Source of the DNA: Porogramme epimiltina
Taxonomy: Eukaryota > Basidiomycota > Agaricomycetes > Polyporales > Polyporaceae
Direction: 5' to 3'
Assembly (NCBI GenBank): GCA_900155495.1
Contig: FTLJ01000222.1
Coordinates: 47,584 to 111,583 of the forward strand
DNA length: 64,000 bases
Positions within the stretch are counted from its first letter, which is position 1, and every line of letters starts with the position of its first letter. The notes beneath the pieces are model-generated. The model ran no database searches. It was not told the DNA's origin and worked only from the letters and a program-made list of their open reading frames with translations. This document shows positions 48,770-59,466 of the stretch, in pieces. The translations under genes and the position numbers were made by a program.

Positions 48770-49061
48770 TCCAAAGCAAAGACGGTGCGCAATAACAAAA
48801 ACGATAGCGAGTAGAAAATGATGTCAAGCTGAGCGGGCGCACTCGAGGCAACTGGAAAGGCTTCAATATCTCGGGGCTCTTTCAACGCGCGCTTTTCTGA
48901 GCCCCGTGGGAATTGAAGCATGATTCATTCCTCCATCTATTCTACCACACACGCAGCTCATGATCTTTTATTTGAGGGCTCCTGTAGGCGTCCCGGACAA
49001 AGAGGAGCACTTCTCATGACCAGGGCCCGAACTTCGAGGGTCAAAAAATTAAAATAAAAGT

Positions 49062-49144
49062 ACCCCCGGCGGGACTCGAACCCGCAGCCTTCAGATGATC
49101 ACGTGATTAGAAGTCTGACGTCATAACCATTAAACTACGGGGGC
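49062..49144 (-). tRNA. tRNA-Arg(UCU) with an 11-nt intron
   Basis: On the minus strand the acceptor arms gcccccg and cgggggt pair around a cloverleaf. The D arm is gtttaatggttatgac. The anticodon stem-loop is cagacttcta, with UCU at positions 34-36. The T arm is gcgggttcgagtcccgc. An 11-nt insertion after position 37 (within atcacgtgatc) interrupts the anticodon arm, the canonical place for nuclear tRNA introns; removing it restores the tctg strand of the stem. The 3' end is followed on the minus strand by ttttatttt, a Pol III terminator. CCA is not encoded, as expected in eukaryotes. Confidence 0.93.
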
Positions 49145-49447
49145 CTTCTAGCTGTACTGCAATAAATGTATATATTGTGCATTTCTTGGGTTGGATCATC
49201 GTATGCGACGACGAGGCACTCCTGAACACTCCGGGATGACGTGACCATCATTTGAGCATTGGTAGGCCCCATCCAGCCATCGTCTTCCCGTGACCTGCAT
49301 GGGAGGCCAGAGCAACCTTGGAATCCTTTCAATAGGATACGTGTAATGATACATGGAACGATCAAGAAGTATATTAGGTATCAGTGACGGTGAAGTATGC
49401 ACATAAGTAGCTTGAAATCCGCACCCTATCGTCCTCTCTCTAAACGT

Positions 49448-51572
49448 TCAACGATCGTACGGCGCCGACTCCGAGTACCCATCTCCGACCATCTTGAGTG
49501 GGCGGTACCCCTTGTTTTTCCGGTTCGCCTTCGAAAGCATAGCCGTTATACCAATGAGAAGCAGCAGCATCCCCGCGAGCATCCCAATGATGATCCACGA
49601 GTTCCGCAGGAGGTCGCGCGGGTCCACCCAGTCGTCACTGGTGATAGTCTCACTGTCGTCCTCCGAGAGAGCTCCCGCGACGGCCGCATTCGAGTCCGCG
49701 GCGTTCGCATCAGCGCTCGACCCGTCCGTCGCGGTCGCAGAGGCAGCGTCGTCCGCGCTCGTGAGGGACACGGATGCGGTCGAGCCGGTGAACGTCGGGC
49801 GCGCGGTGCCGGTTGGAGCGGACGAGAGCGTGTATGTGGACGAGAAGTCTTGCTGGTATGCTGCGAGGCGGTTCGCGATCATCTGGTCCGCCTCCGCCCA
49901 CGCTTTTCCCGGATCGACAATCTGCAAGAGCTAGCGTGAGCGGCGCGGCAAGAGGGTGGGGGAGGCAGGGGCCTACACTGAGCATCTGGGTCGTTGGATG
50001 CGCAAAGAGCGAGCTGAAGTCCGAATCCTGTACAGACGCGCCGTAGCCATACACAGTGTACACGTTGCGCAGGAACGCGTCGCCGAGCAGCCAGTCTGTC
50101 GTGAAGCCGGGGTAGTTATAGAGGGGTTTCCGGAACTACTAGCAGGGACAATGTACTTACCGCTGTCTGGGTTGAAGTAACCGCCACTGATCGTACCAAA
50201 ACAAACGGCACCCTCCTCGCCGTATGCGACCCCGACAACGTCTAGCGGGTGGATTGGGTAGTCAATACTCCTGGTGGGCTGCTTAATCTTGGTTGTCCAT
50301 GAGAAAATATGGGAAATCTTACGCGAAGGTGAAGCTAACGTTCATCTTCGTGTTGCACGGGAGCAGGTACGTCACCGAGCTGTTGTCCGAGTCCTCCAGT
50401 CTCTGGGCGCCTTGGATGTCCCCATAGATCTGGTCAACGAAGCGAATCGGGCCGACCACTGTGACTTTTGTTCAGCCCAGTCCGCACAGTTTTCAGGAGA
50501 ACAAAAACACCCACTATAGCTGGCCCCTGTGTCGAAGTGTGCTACAGTAATATCCTCGGGTATCGTCATGTTATAGGCCTCTTTAAAGTATTCGGTGGTG
50601 TTAGACTGCCCCGTAATTGTGCGTCCGTTGACGGTGACCTTTTGCAGGTAACCCACCCACTCTGCTATCTCAGGACTTTCAAGTACGGGGGCCTTCAAGA
50701 CATCGGTCAAGTCAGTGAGGACTTCCGCTGTGAGGGAGGGGCATTCTCAATAGCGCGATCACCACAATAGGTAGAGAATGAGTACATACAGATCGTAAGC
50801 ACGCCGCCGTCCGAAATACCGAGTTCAGAGCGCGACATGTAGAAGGCGATGTAGTTTGGCAGGTCGGGTTCGTTGTCGAACAGCTGCATGCGTAAATGTG
50901 TCATAAACTGGCTGAAAGCAGCAGGTATGGGATACGCACGTTATAGAGGATGCTTTTGCCGTTCTCCGCGAAGGTTGTGTTGGACAGGACGTCGAAAATT
51001 TGAGACTGATAGTAACTGTGGCCGTGACAATGTCGGTCATATTTTCCAACACGCACGGATCAACCGCAGATGGAACGTACCCTCCGAGGCCCAACAGCCC
51101 ATTCCATTCCCTAGAATTATTGGCGGCCGCGCCCGGGGAGATTGCTACGATATCATGAGCCTCGCCTCTTAATGTTTCAGGCCATTGCGTATCGCAAATA
51201 CTCACTGAACGCTTGGTTCCTGACAGTGTAAGGACCGAACGAGATGTCGCCAAGCATGATCTCGCCCGTGGACGGAATTGCGGAACTTGTGATTCTACTT
51301 ATCGGCGGCTTCAGAGAAAGATGCTCAAGGAACACGTACATGTAGGTCGTTGTCGAGTTCAAGCCCGTAGCAATGAGGTTAGGAGGCACTATGAACTTCC
51401 AGGCATGCGAGAATCCGAAGCCCTTTGCGGAGTCATTCGCGCGTTCGACGGAGACTGGGTACTCGGCCTCCGGTGAGGAGTCGCTTGCGCGAGACCCAAC
51501 TGAGGGACGAGTGGATCCAAGGGTGAGGCTCGGGAGCAGGGATAGAAGGAGCACGACATTGAGTCCCAGCAT
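49448..51572 (-). CDS. Membrane-anchored A1-family aspartic protease paralog lacking the first catalytic Asp (pseudoprotease?)
   Basis: Pepsin-like (A1) fold with a signal peptide (MLGLNVVLLLSLLPSLTLGS, start 51572) and a C-terminal anchor (NSWIIIGMLAGMLLLLIGIT) followed by a basic tail ending SAPYDR. Body motifs: STGEIMLGDISFGPYTVRNQ, GLLGLGGYVPSAVD, DLPNYIAFYMSRSELGISDG, a second catalytic site HFDTGASYS (about 50525-50550), SVTYLLPCNTKMNVSF, CFGTISGGYFNPDSG and DWLLGDAFLRNVYTVY. The Ser/Thr-rich stalk before the membrane helix suggests O-glycosylation. Relative to the paralog at 56086-58327, the sequence jumps from GFGFSHA directly to FIVPPNLIATG, deleting the stretch with the first DTGS active site. 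The rest of the gene keeps frame and splice sites, so it is probably expressed but catalytically dead; recent loss is the alternative. Confidence 0.85.
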
Positions 51573-53080
51573 AATGGGCGCAAGAAGAGAAAGAGACGGG
51601 ACAATAGCGCAGTAAAGTAGAGCTGCTGGGTAGGACTGAAGACTCAAGAAGTAAGCACGGGTCGAGAAGAAAAAGAACTTGGCAGGCTCTGAACAGGTCG
51701 TCCACTCACAGCTAAATATCTTCATGGGATGTCCGTCTCTCTCGGACAGACACGACGTAGCCCGAAAATCACGCCCCTCGCCCCACCCGCCGCGGGTTCA
51801 ATGATCGTTGTGGTGTCGGAGGTGCCCTCAGATGCATGCTATGCGAGCGTTTTGCCTTTCGACTAGGTGTTCTTGCACCTCGCAAGCTCAGGAAAGGCCT
51901 CCGGGCCCGGCGATGTGCGCACTCGTCGTTTAGAAGATGATGCTGTGTGATGCACTCTGTTACCCAGGTCGAGCTGTGTTTCTCGAGCGCATCTGTCAAG
52001 GGTCTTGACTCTTCTTGGCACTAGCTGTAGAAGAATTCATTTGGTGGCGGTTCTAGTTGTCTACGAGCAGTGTCATCCAACATATAGCAATGAACCTACC
52101 GCAGTATCATTCGACGTGCTTTGGAGTCAGACATACAGCGGCGGGAAATGATGTGGTCGTCGTCGAGGTGGGCATCAGAATTTCAAACTCAGCTTATTAG
52201 CGCTTTCTATTGCAGTGAAGAGCGCGCCTATTAGTTAGGACTCAACAACAATTTAATTGTCACGGTACAATCAATTAAAATGAAATCAATAAGACCGACT
52301 ACAATTTTATGGTAGTATTACATCTAAAAATTCTTCGCCGTGCACAAGCGAACAGTTTCCAGCCGGGGTCTTTAAAAATCTCGGAGAGATGCTACACCCA
52401 AGTGCGTGGGAATGCTCTACTGGAAGGCGCAAGCTGAGGGGCGCCATGGGACTCGCGGCGTTGAATGTTTTGGAGCCGGTTACGCTTCCGTGACCGAGAC
52501 AACGGAGTTGACTCGGTTAGCGCCGATGAGGAGGATATCAACGCAGCCCGACGGGTAGCGTGGTCACTGTGCCAGTGTAATGTGTGGTGAGCACAGACAA
52601 AAGGGGCAATTTGGGAGCACATACACTGATCAACCAGCTCACCGCAGACCCGTGCACGGACCCGCATAACAGGATAGTACCGAGATGGCCCTCGTGGGTG
52701 TAGTAGATGCCGCGTAGGGAGAGGTTGTCGCGCCCCGTGAGATAGAGGGTGAGGAGGGAAAGCATTCACGACCAGCGCGAAGTGCAGCGTTTCGGTGGCG
52801 TAAGACATGGGAGACACAGGGGGAAGGGGGACGGATGTTCGGGGGCGAAACTCGGCGGTGGGGTGGGGGAAGCCTCTTTCCGCTTGGTGCAGCATCGATT
52901 GTCTAGAGCCATTTTACGAGCGTAGCCTCTTGTCTTGAGCAGCGGATAGTTTGAGCCCTCCGCCCAGTGTGAAGCCCATCGGTGACGAGTAGTACCGGGC
53001 CCCCCACTCATTCGACGTAGAAGTCTCCACCGGTAGGCCAACAACGCTCGGGCGTGGTAGTCACTTCCGGAGGGCGTGGC
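51573..53080. other. 1.5-kb region without a recognisable gene
   Basis: The left end holds the promoter of the protease paralog. Around 52200-52350 the sequence is AT-rich. Minus-strand frames at 52392-53044 include a possibly coding piece (LAYRWRLLRRMSGGPGTTRH) but no known motif or convincing intron chain. Confidence 0.4.
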
Positions 53081-53331
53081 TTAGGGAGGGATGAGGAAGA
53101 CTTGCTGGGCTATGCGCTGAGGGAATGATGTTGTGGTCGTGGCGCGAGCTACTTGCGAGGCTTCTGAGTCGCTGGCCGTGGTGGAGAGCGGCTTGAGGAA
53201 ATACGTAAGTACGTGCAACAGCCCACAAGAGCCCCTTGTACTCACCTCGCAGCCGTGGTACTGAGAAGCTTATCTGTCAACCGCTCAACATGGCGAGCGC
53301 AACGTTTGTAGTGTCGGTGACACCAGTCCAT
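53081..53331 (-). CDS. Possible small two-exon gene (58 residues)
   Basis: A minus-strand TATA-like gtataaaaag (about 53388-53397) lies 57-66 bp upstream of an ATG at 53331. Exon 1 (53246-53331) encodes MDWCHRHYKRCARHVERLTD and KLLSTTAA. A donor gtgagt and acceptor cacggccag join in phase to exon 2 (53081-53171), ending QRIAQQVFLIPP. No homolog is known to me. Evidence is limited to promoter-like spacing and clean splicing. Confidence 0.3.
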
Positions 53332-53994
53332 GATGTGGTAAGAAGGGAAGTGCGGAGGATGCTGGATCCCTCTCCGCTGTAAAGTCAACTCTTTTTATAC
53401 CCCAGAGGAGGCGCTTTATGCATCTTCGGCGTATCGGCACTTGCGGTGACCACACGACTTTGTGTCTTCTTTAGGCAGGTCAAGGTAACAGGGGCTGTCA
53501 TTTTGGATAACAATGGACGTCGGTTACGCTGGAAAGCGTCCGGACCATGGATACGTTTACCCATGACCACAGCCTCTGGGTGTTCGTTTACGTTTTATGG
53601 ATGGTCTCTGCTTTCCATTCACGTTCATGTTGAGCTTAGTATACGACCACACCGACCGCCCAGACCTTGCAGTCGGTAAGAGGTGTCACTGGTAGGATCC
53701 GCTCCGCATCAGCCGTACAATAAAGGAAAATGTACGCCTCACCAGCGACGATTATATTCTCCAGGAGGGCTTCACGTGTCGAGCGCTCAGCACTCAGTAC
53801 TCAGGCCTCAGGACGTGGTCCATGTTGAAGTCTGCGGTGCGTACTGCCACCATAGTCCCGACGAGTTGCCTGATTAGGCGTCCCCGAGATGCTGACTAAT
53901 CAAACAGCTCGTACCGTCAGCAAGCCAGAGTCAGAGGCCATCGCCCTCTCCACCATACGACGCTCCATCATACGACGTCCGGCGTGGTGCAGCC

Positions 53995-55864
53995 ATGTCC
54001 AAGAGGCCTTTGTCACCCGCACCATTACCATCCTCTAAGCGTCGTCACAATCTCTCTCACAGCCAACACTCTTCAGATGCTCTAAAGACCACTTCGACAT
54101 TCGACACCCTCTTCGATGAGATAATCCTCGTTATCTTCTCCTACCTCGCGTGGACGGACCTTTGCGCAGTCCAACACACGAATAGAAACTGGTCAAGGCT
54201 CTCGCTCGACAACCAGGTATATACATGACATCCATGTCAATATCCCCGGAACCGGGACGTTGAACGCCATTCGCCCTCAGCTATGGAAGTCGCTCTACGT
54301 CAGCGAGTTTGGAAGGGCGCGCCTTCGTGGTGCTAGGGGCTTTGTGGGCAGAGGCGACGGCAGAGAGACCAAGCCTCTCCCCATGCGAGCAAAGGCGGAG
54401 GGTGTGAAGGACTGGAAATGGATGTTTCGGATAAGCTCAAACTGGCGAACAGGTGCGTAACTACTCTCCGCCAAGCTAAGTCGTTGGTGCGATTGGTTTA
54501 CAGGTCGTTGCTCGCTTGAGCACTTCAACGCCGACGGAACGTCTGGTCTATTCTCGCAGAATACAAGCCTCGACGAGACCCACCTCTTACTAGCCGGGAA
54601 CATCACCATTGCTGCTTCATCAAGGCCCAGTGCTACGCCCGTAGTCGTCCTATCCTCTCCAGCCCATCCCCCACACACCTTGCAATGCCCCACTAGCCGC
54701 ACTGGAAGTCCAGCACACATTACCGCTCTCGCCTTGGACCAGTCTCCCCCATCCGGACACCATGGTCGCTTCGTTTCGTTCCTCTCCACAGGGGAGTTCG
54801 TGCTCTTCTCCCTGGACTATCAAACACCGTCGGCGTCGTCAAGAGTGTTTACCTTCGTTCCAACCACGAGGAATGCGCGTACCGCCCCCATCACTCAGGC
54901 CGTCTACCACCATCCACTCCTCGTCACTCTGTCCCACTCATTTTGTCTGTCATTATACGAGCTCTCCGATGACAACGTGACTCTCACACAATCCCTTTCC
55001 TCGTTCACCTCCTATCCACCCAGCTCGCTCGTCCTCTCTACCCCCTCCCCTTCAACATACAAGCTTGTGCTCGCGTACGCGGCCCCCGTCTACCCCGCAC
55101 ACTGGAGCATTGGCGCCACCGAACTCATCATCTCCGCCTCCTCACTCGCCGATCGAATGACGGTGACAAGCACGCGCACAGCGCGCGCAGTCGACGTTCC
55201 CCAAGGCTGGCTCGACGAGAATAAGATGCGCGCAGTGCGCGAGCAGTGGGGTCGTAAGGTCACGCGCGTCGCGGACACCCAAACGGACGGCAAATGGGTT
55301 GTTCTTGCCCCTGGGCACGACCCGACTCTCGCCAACCCTGTGCCTCCCGCCCCTCCCCTCGCGTCCACACCCCGTCGCCCCACGACATACACGTCGTCGT
55401 GCATGCACACCGCTTACGGGCTGCAGCTCTACCGCCTCCACCTACCCGCCTCGATCACTTCGTCGTCTGGGTCGACAGCAGGGTCCACCGGGTCAAGCAG
55501 CACAGGCGCGGCGAAGCTTACGTTTGTTCGTACACTGCACGGTCACATTGGGCCCATCTCTACGCTTGCCCTTGCGGATGGACGGTGTGTCAGCCTCGGG
55601 GTGAATGGGAGCATATGGGTCTGGGATTTAGAAGGCGGGGTGGGGACGGAGGTGAGCGCGGGCGTGCCGGAAGTTGGTGAGAGGGAAGAGGGCGAAGATG
55701 GCGAGGATGAAGACGAGGATGACGGGCAGGAGGAGGGGGTGAGGGCGTGGGAGGACGTGCTAGCGCGCCTGACGCTTCGCACGCGGGGCGCGGTCGTGTT
55801 CGACGACAGGCAGATCGTGAGCGCGAGTGGGCGCGGGGTGCAGGTGCGGCGGTTTGACATTTGA
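53995..55864 (+). CDS. F-box protein with C-terminal beta-propeller-like domain
   Basis: Probable substrate receptor of an SCF ubiquitin ligase. Three exons (53995-54216, 54281-54452, 54504-55864) give 584 residues. After a Ser/Arg-rich N-terminus (MSKRPLSPAPLPSSKRRHNL) comes the F-box: TLFDEIILVIFSYLAWTDLC, AVQHTNRNWSRLSLDNQ, LWKSLYVSEFG. Then WKWMFRISSNWRTGRCS precedes a propeller-like region with degenerate WD/beta-strand repeats, the clearest being FVRTLHGHIGPISTLALADG and SLGVNGSIWVWDLEGG. A strongly acidic insertion (GEDGEDEDEDDGQEEG, about 55690-55740) interrupts the last blades. It ends VQVRRFDI. The plan resembles fission yeast Pof10-type F-box proteins; orthology is not claimed. It lies between the two aspartic proteases on the opposite strand. 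Confidence 0.85.
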
Positions 55865-56085
55865 GTGGTAGATTGAAGGCTGTTACTATCGCCTTCTAGA
55901 TCACGTGTACTTTGACTGTATTTTATCTTTAATATGCTGGATGTACGCATGCTTGAACCCTCCGCTGTTATAAATCAGCATCAATTAAGGCAAGGACTCC
56001 ATACGGGAGTGTATGAAAGAGTGAAGTATATAAAGGAGCCATGTCCGCGCGTCGTGCTCAGTGTCCGTCCGCCTATCTCGATCCT

Positions 56086-58327
56086 TCACTGTCCGTACGG
56101 CGCAGAGTCCGTATACCCGCCGAGCGGGCGATACTCACGCGTCCTTCGGTTCGCCTTCGACGTCGACACCAGGACGGCGATGAGCAGCACCAGCACCCCG
56201 CACAGCATGCCAATGACAATCCACGAGTTCCGCATGAGCGCGCTGAGGTTGACCCCGCTCGCACTCGTTACGTCGTCCGACGCGAACGCACCCGCGACGG
56301 CCGCGTTGACGCTCGCGTTCGCACTAACTGTCACAGTGGCTGAGCTGTCTGCGCTCGTCAGCGACACGGAGGCAACCGTGCCGGTGTACGTTGGGCGCAC
56401 GGTGCCAGCCGTCGGCGGCGGGAGCGTGTATGTCGATGAGTAATCCTGCTGGTATGCGGCGAGGCGGCGAGCGAACATCTCGTCCACCTCGGCCCATGCC
56501 TGGTCGCGGTCAACAATCTAGCAGAGGAATTGTGTGAGCAAGGGTTCAAGTTCGTGATTAGGTAATAAAAAGAAGAGACCCACGCTGAGCAACTGCGTCC
56601 TCGGATGGGAAGCGGTCGAGCTGAGGTTCCCCGAGAATCTCGTGCTCGGGACCGACATGCCATAGTCATACACGGTGTATGTGTTGCGGAGGAATGCAGA
56701 ACCAAGGAGCCAATCTATCACAAGCTTCGTCAGTGACAGCATTATCTGGGAATGTGTGCTTCCAGGTACTCACCACCAGTAGGGACAGGACCCGCTTGGA
56801 CGGAACCGACACAAGCAGGACCCGTTTCATCGACAGCAAAAACGATGACTGCATCTAATGGGTGGATCGGATAGTCGCGGCCACTGGTATGATGTTAGTG
56901 AACTGTGAATCTCACAAGCCGGATGCCAGCATGAGCTCACGCGAATGTGAAAGTAATGTTCAACTTTGTGTCGCATGGGACCTGGTAAATTATCGACCCA
57001 TCTGACAGATTCTGCGGCTGCGCGTCCGGAACGTTGGCGTAAATAAGGTCCGCGTAGGATTCGGGGGCATACACTATTTACCGGTAAATAACCTAGATGC
57101 ATTCATCACAAAACGAGGAAGACTCACTAAGGGAAGTACCAGTGTCGAAGATCGCAATGGCGTTGTCTTTCGGGATAGTAAGATTGTATTCCTGTTGATA
57201 GAAGTCGGTGACGTTGGAGTGAACCGCCATTACTTGTCCATTGACGGTGACGCTTTGCAAGTAGCCCATCCATCTACCAGACATGGGACTTTCGAGTACA
57301 GGGGCGCTCAAGACGTCGGTCATGTTGGATAGGACCTCGGCTATACAATAAGAAGAGCATGGTCAGGATATCCACAATCACAGCCGCCATTATACCGCTA
57401 CGCACAAACAGTAAGTACGCCGCCGTCACCGATGCCGATATCTGATCTTGACATTAGGAAGGCAATATAATTGGGCATATCAGGTTCATTGTCAAACAGC
57501 TAAAGCATAAGCATATTAATGAGCCGAAGGGCCACTGTGAGTTCTAACAGAACTGTACTAACGTTGTATAGAATGGCCTTAGAGTTCTCTGCGAAGGTTG
57601 TATTGGCCATGAGCTGGAAGATCTTTGACTGCGAGGAACTGCCAAGTAACATCTTAGTCCTGTTTCGCGCAGCAGTTATACACGAGAAGATCCAACATAC
57701 CCGCCCAGGCCAATCAAGCCATTCCATTTACCCTTAGCGGCTCCGTATGAGAACGCTATAAACAATGAGAGCGTCAGCGCTCCTTCCTATTCAGTACGTG
57801 CAACCTACTTACTCAGAGCCTGGTTCTTAACGGTGTACGGCCCAAAGGAGACATCTGCTAGGACGATTTCACCAGTAGATACGGTCCCATCCCTGCAGTA
57901 CGTTGTTAATAGCTGCCGCAGAGCATGCACGGATATCACGCACAGATAGGTTGTTGTCGAGTTCATGCCCGTGGATATAACGTTGGGAGGCACAATACCG
58001 CCAATACTATCCGGGTCGATCCATGTGTCCGCACTGCCGGTGTCCAAAACCACCTATCATAACGTATATCAGTGACTAGATGTTCTCAGAGAGAGCGTAG
58101 ATATCTACCTGGAACGGTATTCCATTGACGTAGATGGTTGCGGTGTATTCGGAATTTGCGGCGTGGGTGAATCCAAACCCTGCGGTGGGGCCGCTCGCGC
58201 GTACGACGGAAACAGGGTAGTTGTTCCCCCCTAAGCCGAGGTCCGCTCTAGATGCTGGTGAGATAATGGCCGAACCCAGGGCAGGGGAAACAAAGGGGAG
58301 TAGAGAGAAAAGTCTGGGCCAATACAT
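56086..58327 (-). CDS. Membrane-anchored A1-family aspartic protease (catalytic residues present)
   Basis: Secretory-pathway pepsin-like protease, probably cell-surface and anchored. The start MYWPRLFSLLPFVSPALGSA at 58327 is a signal peptide. The N-lobe has SEYTATIYVNGIPFQ, then across an intron VVLDTGSADTWIDPDSIGG with the first catalytic Asp. Further motifs: TGEIVLADVSFGPYTVKNQA, a second Asp in AIFDTGTSLS (about 57125-57160), WMGYLQSVTVNGQVMAVHS and DWLLGSAFLRNTYTVYDYG. A Thr/Ser/Ala-rich stalk leads to a membrane helix (NSWIVIGMLCGVLVLLIAVL) and a basic tail ending SAPYGQ. Both active-site Asp and their Thr-Gly neighbours are intact. About ten short introns match those of the paralog at 49448-51572. 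The closest functional analogues are yapsin-like anchored proteases, although here anchoring is by a membrane helix rather than GPI. No pro-peptide boundary is obvious. Confidence 0.88.
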
Positions 58328-59466
58328 GGACACGGAATTAGAGGCACGAAGATAGGCGGACAGAAATCGTCAAAAGGAGAGAAGAGTAAATGGAAGAGAG
58401 GAAAGGCGACGCATAAGCTTACCGTTATCCCTCTCTATAAATACGCAGCGCCAGCGACCGATTCAACCGAACGGAAGTGTTGTGAACCGCAAAGCGCACC
58501 CTCATTTGAATTGATGCAGGGCCTTGCAAGCTCCTATCAGTCAATGATCCATACATCGCCGGGGCACCTCCGGGCTATGCACGACCCTGTCTAAGGAGGA
58601 AAGTGAGCACGCATCTCCCATCAAAGGTTGGGGGTCTTACGAGGTTCGATGGTTCTAGAATCAGCGGTGTGTGGGCTCAAAGCAAGTGGCGACTTCCGCG
58701 ACTTGAAAGAGCGAGTACTAGAGTCAGCTCCGTCAATCCTAGCATAGTTTCAGGTACTTCGTAAGGGCTCCTACCGTGGCCGCCCTTGGGAGCGAAACTG
58801 ATTTATCTCTCGGAAAAATATCTCGAGAATTGTTCAGAGCGCACCATGGGCGGCCCCCAGCGCGCGGAGAGTTTACGTGTGCCTTTGAGATGGTTTCATT
58901 TGAAGGACGCGCCCAGTCGTGAAGGGGCTGTGGTGGAAATTCTGGCCCTTGTTCGTCAAACAATGGTGCTTGCCGCTGGAAAAACTTCAACAGCTCCAAA
59001 TTCTAGATTCAGTCATGATACTGTAGTGCGACCCTCGATTATAATGCACAAACCACGACAATACAGGATACGGGTGCGTAATTTACCTGGTCTGGCTTCT
59101 TTTCAACGGCAAGGTAGATGAGACTTTTGAATTGAGAGTCGAGGGTAGAGGTAAGGGCCCGCTGTCAGCGGTTTAAGCGCCGCTATCTCAAAGGGGACAT
59201 TTCAACCGGCCCCTATGACGTCACTATGTTCGGCAACCCGGCCCAACCGCCATCAAGTTGATTTCGAACTTCCAACGAGGGCTTACTCGGCGATCGTGAA
59301 GCTCATGTGCACCTCTCTCTATGAGGAGCTCAAGCACCTGCAAGTACGACTTCGTGAATTAATGTATTCCAAACTAGCAGCTACCACGATGACGGAACGC
59401 ATACATGAAGACCAGAAGAACGCATGCGTCATGGCCGCCCACGGCAAGTGGAAATCCTCAAACTCC
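58328..59466. other. Intergenic region of about 1.1 kb
   Basis: The left end should contain the protease promoter (a ctataaatac element at 58435-58444, which reads tatttatag on the minus strand). A perfect CRE palindrome tgacgtca lies at 59216-59223. No gene is supported; minus frame 58739-58999 lacks an ATG. Confidence 0.45.

Noticed and set aside
49090..49125. tgacgtca palindrome and cacgtg E-box near 49100-49125
   Set aside because: Both lie inside the tRNA-Arg gene (arms and intron), so they are explained by tRNA structure rather than as free promoter elements.
58739..58999. 86-codon minus frame (FFQRQAPLFDEQGPEF)
   Set aside because: No ATG, no splice continuation to a neighbouring exon and no known motif.
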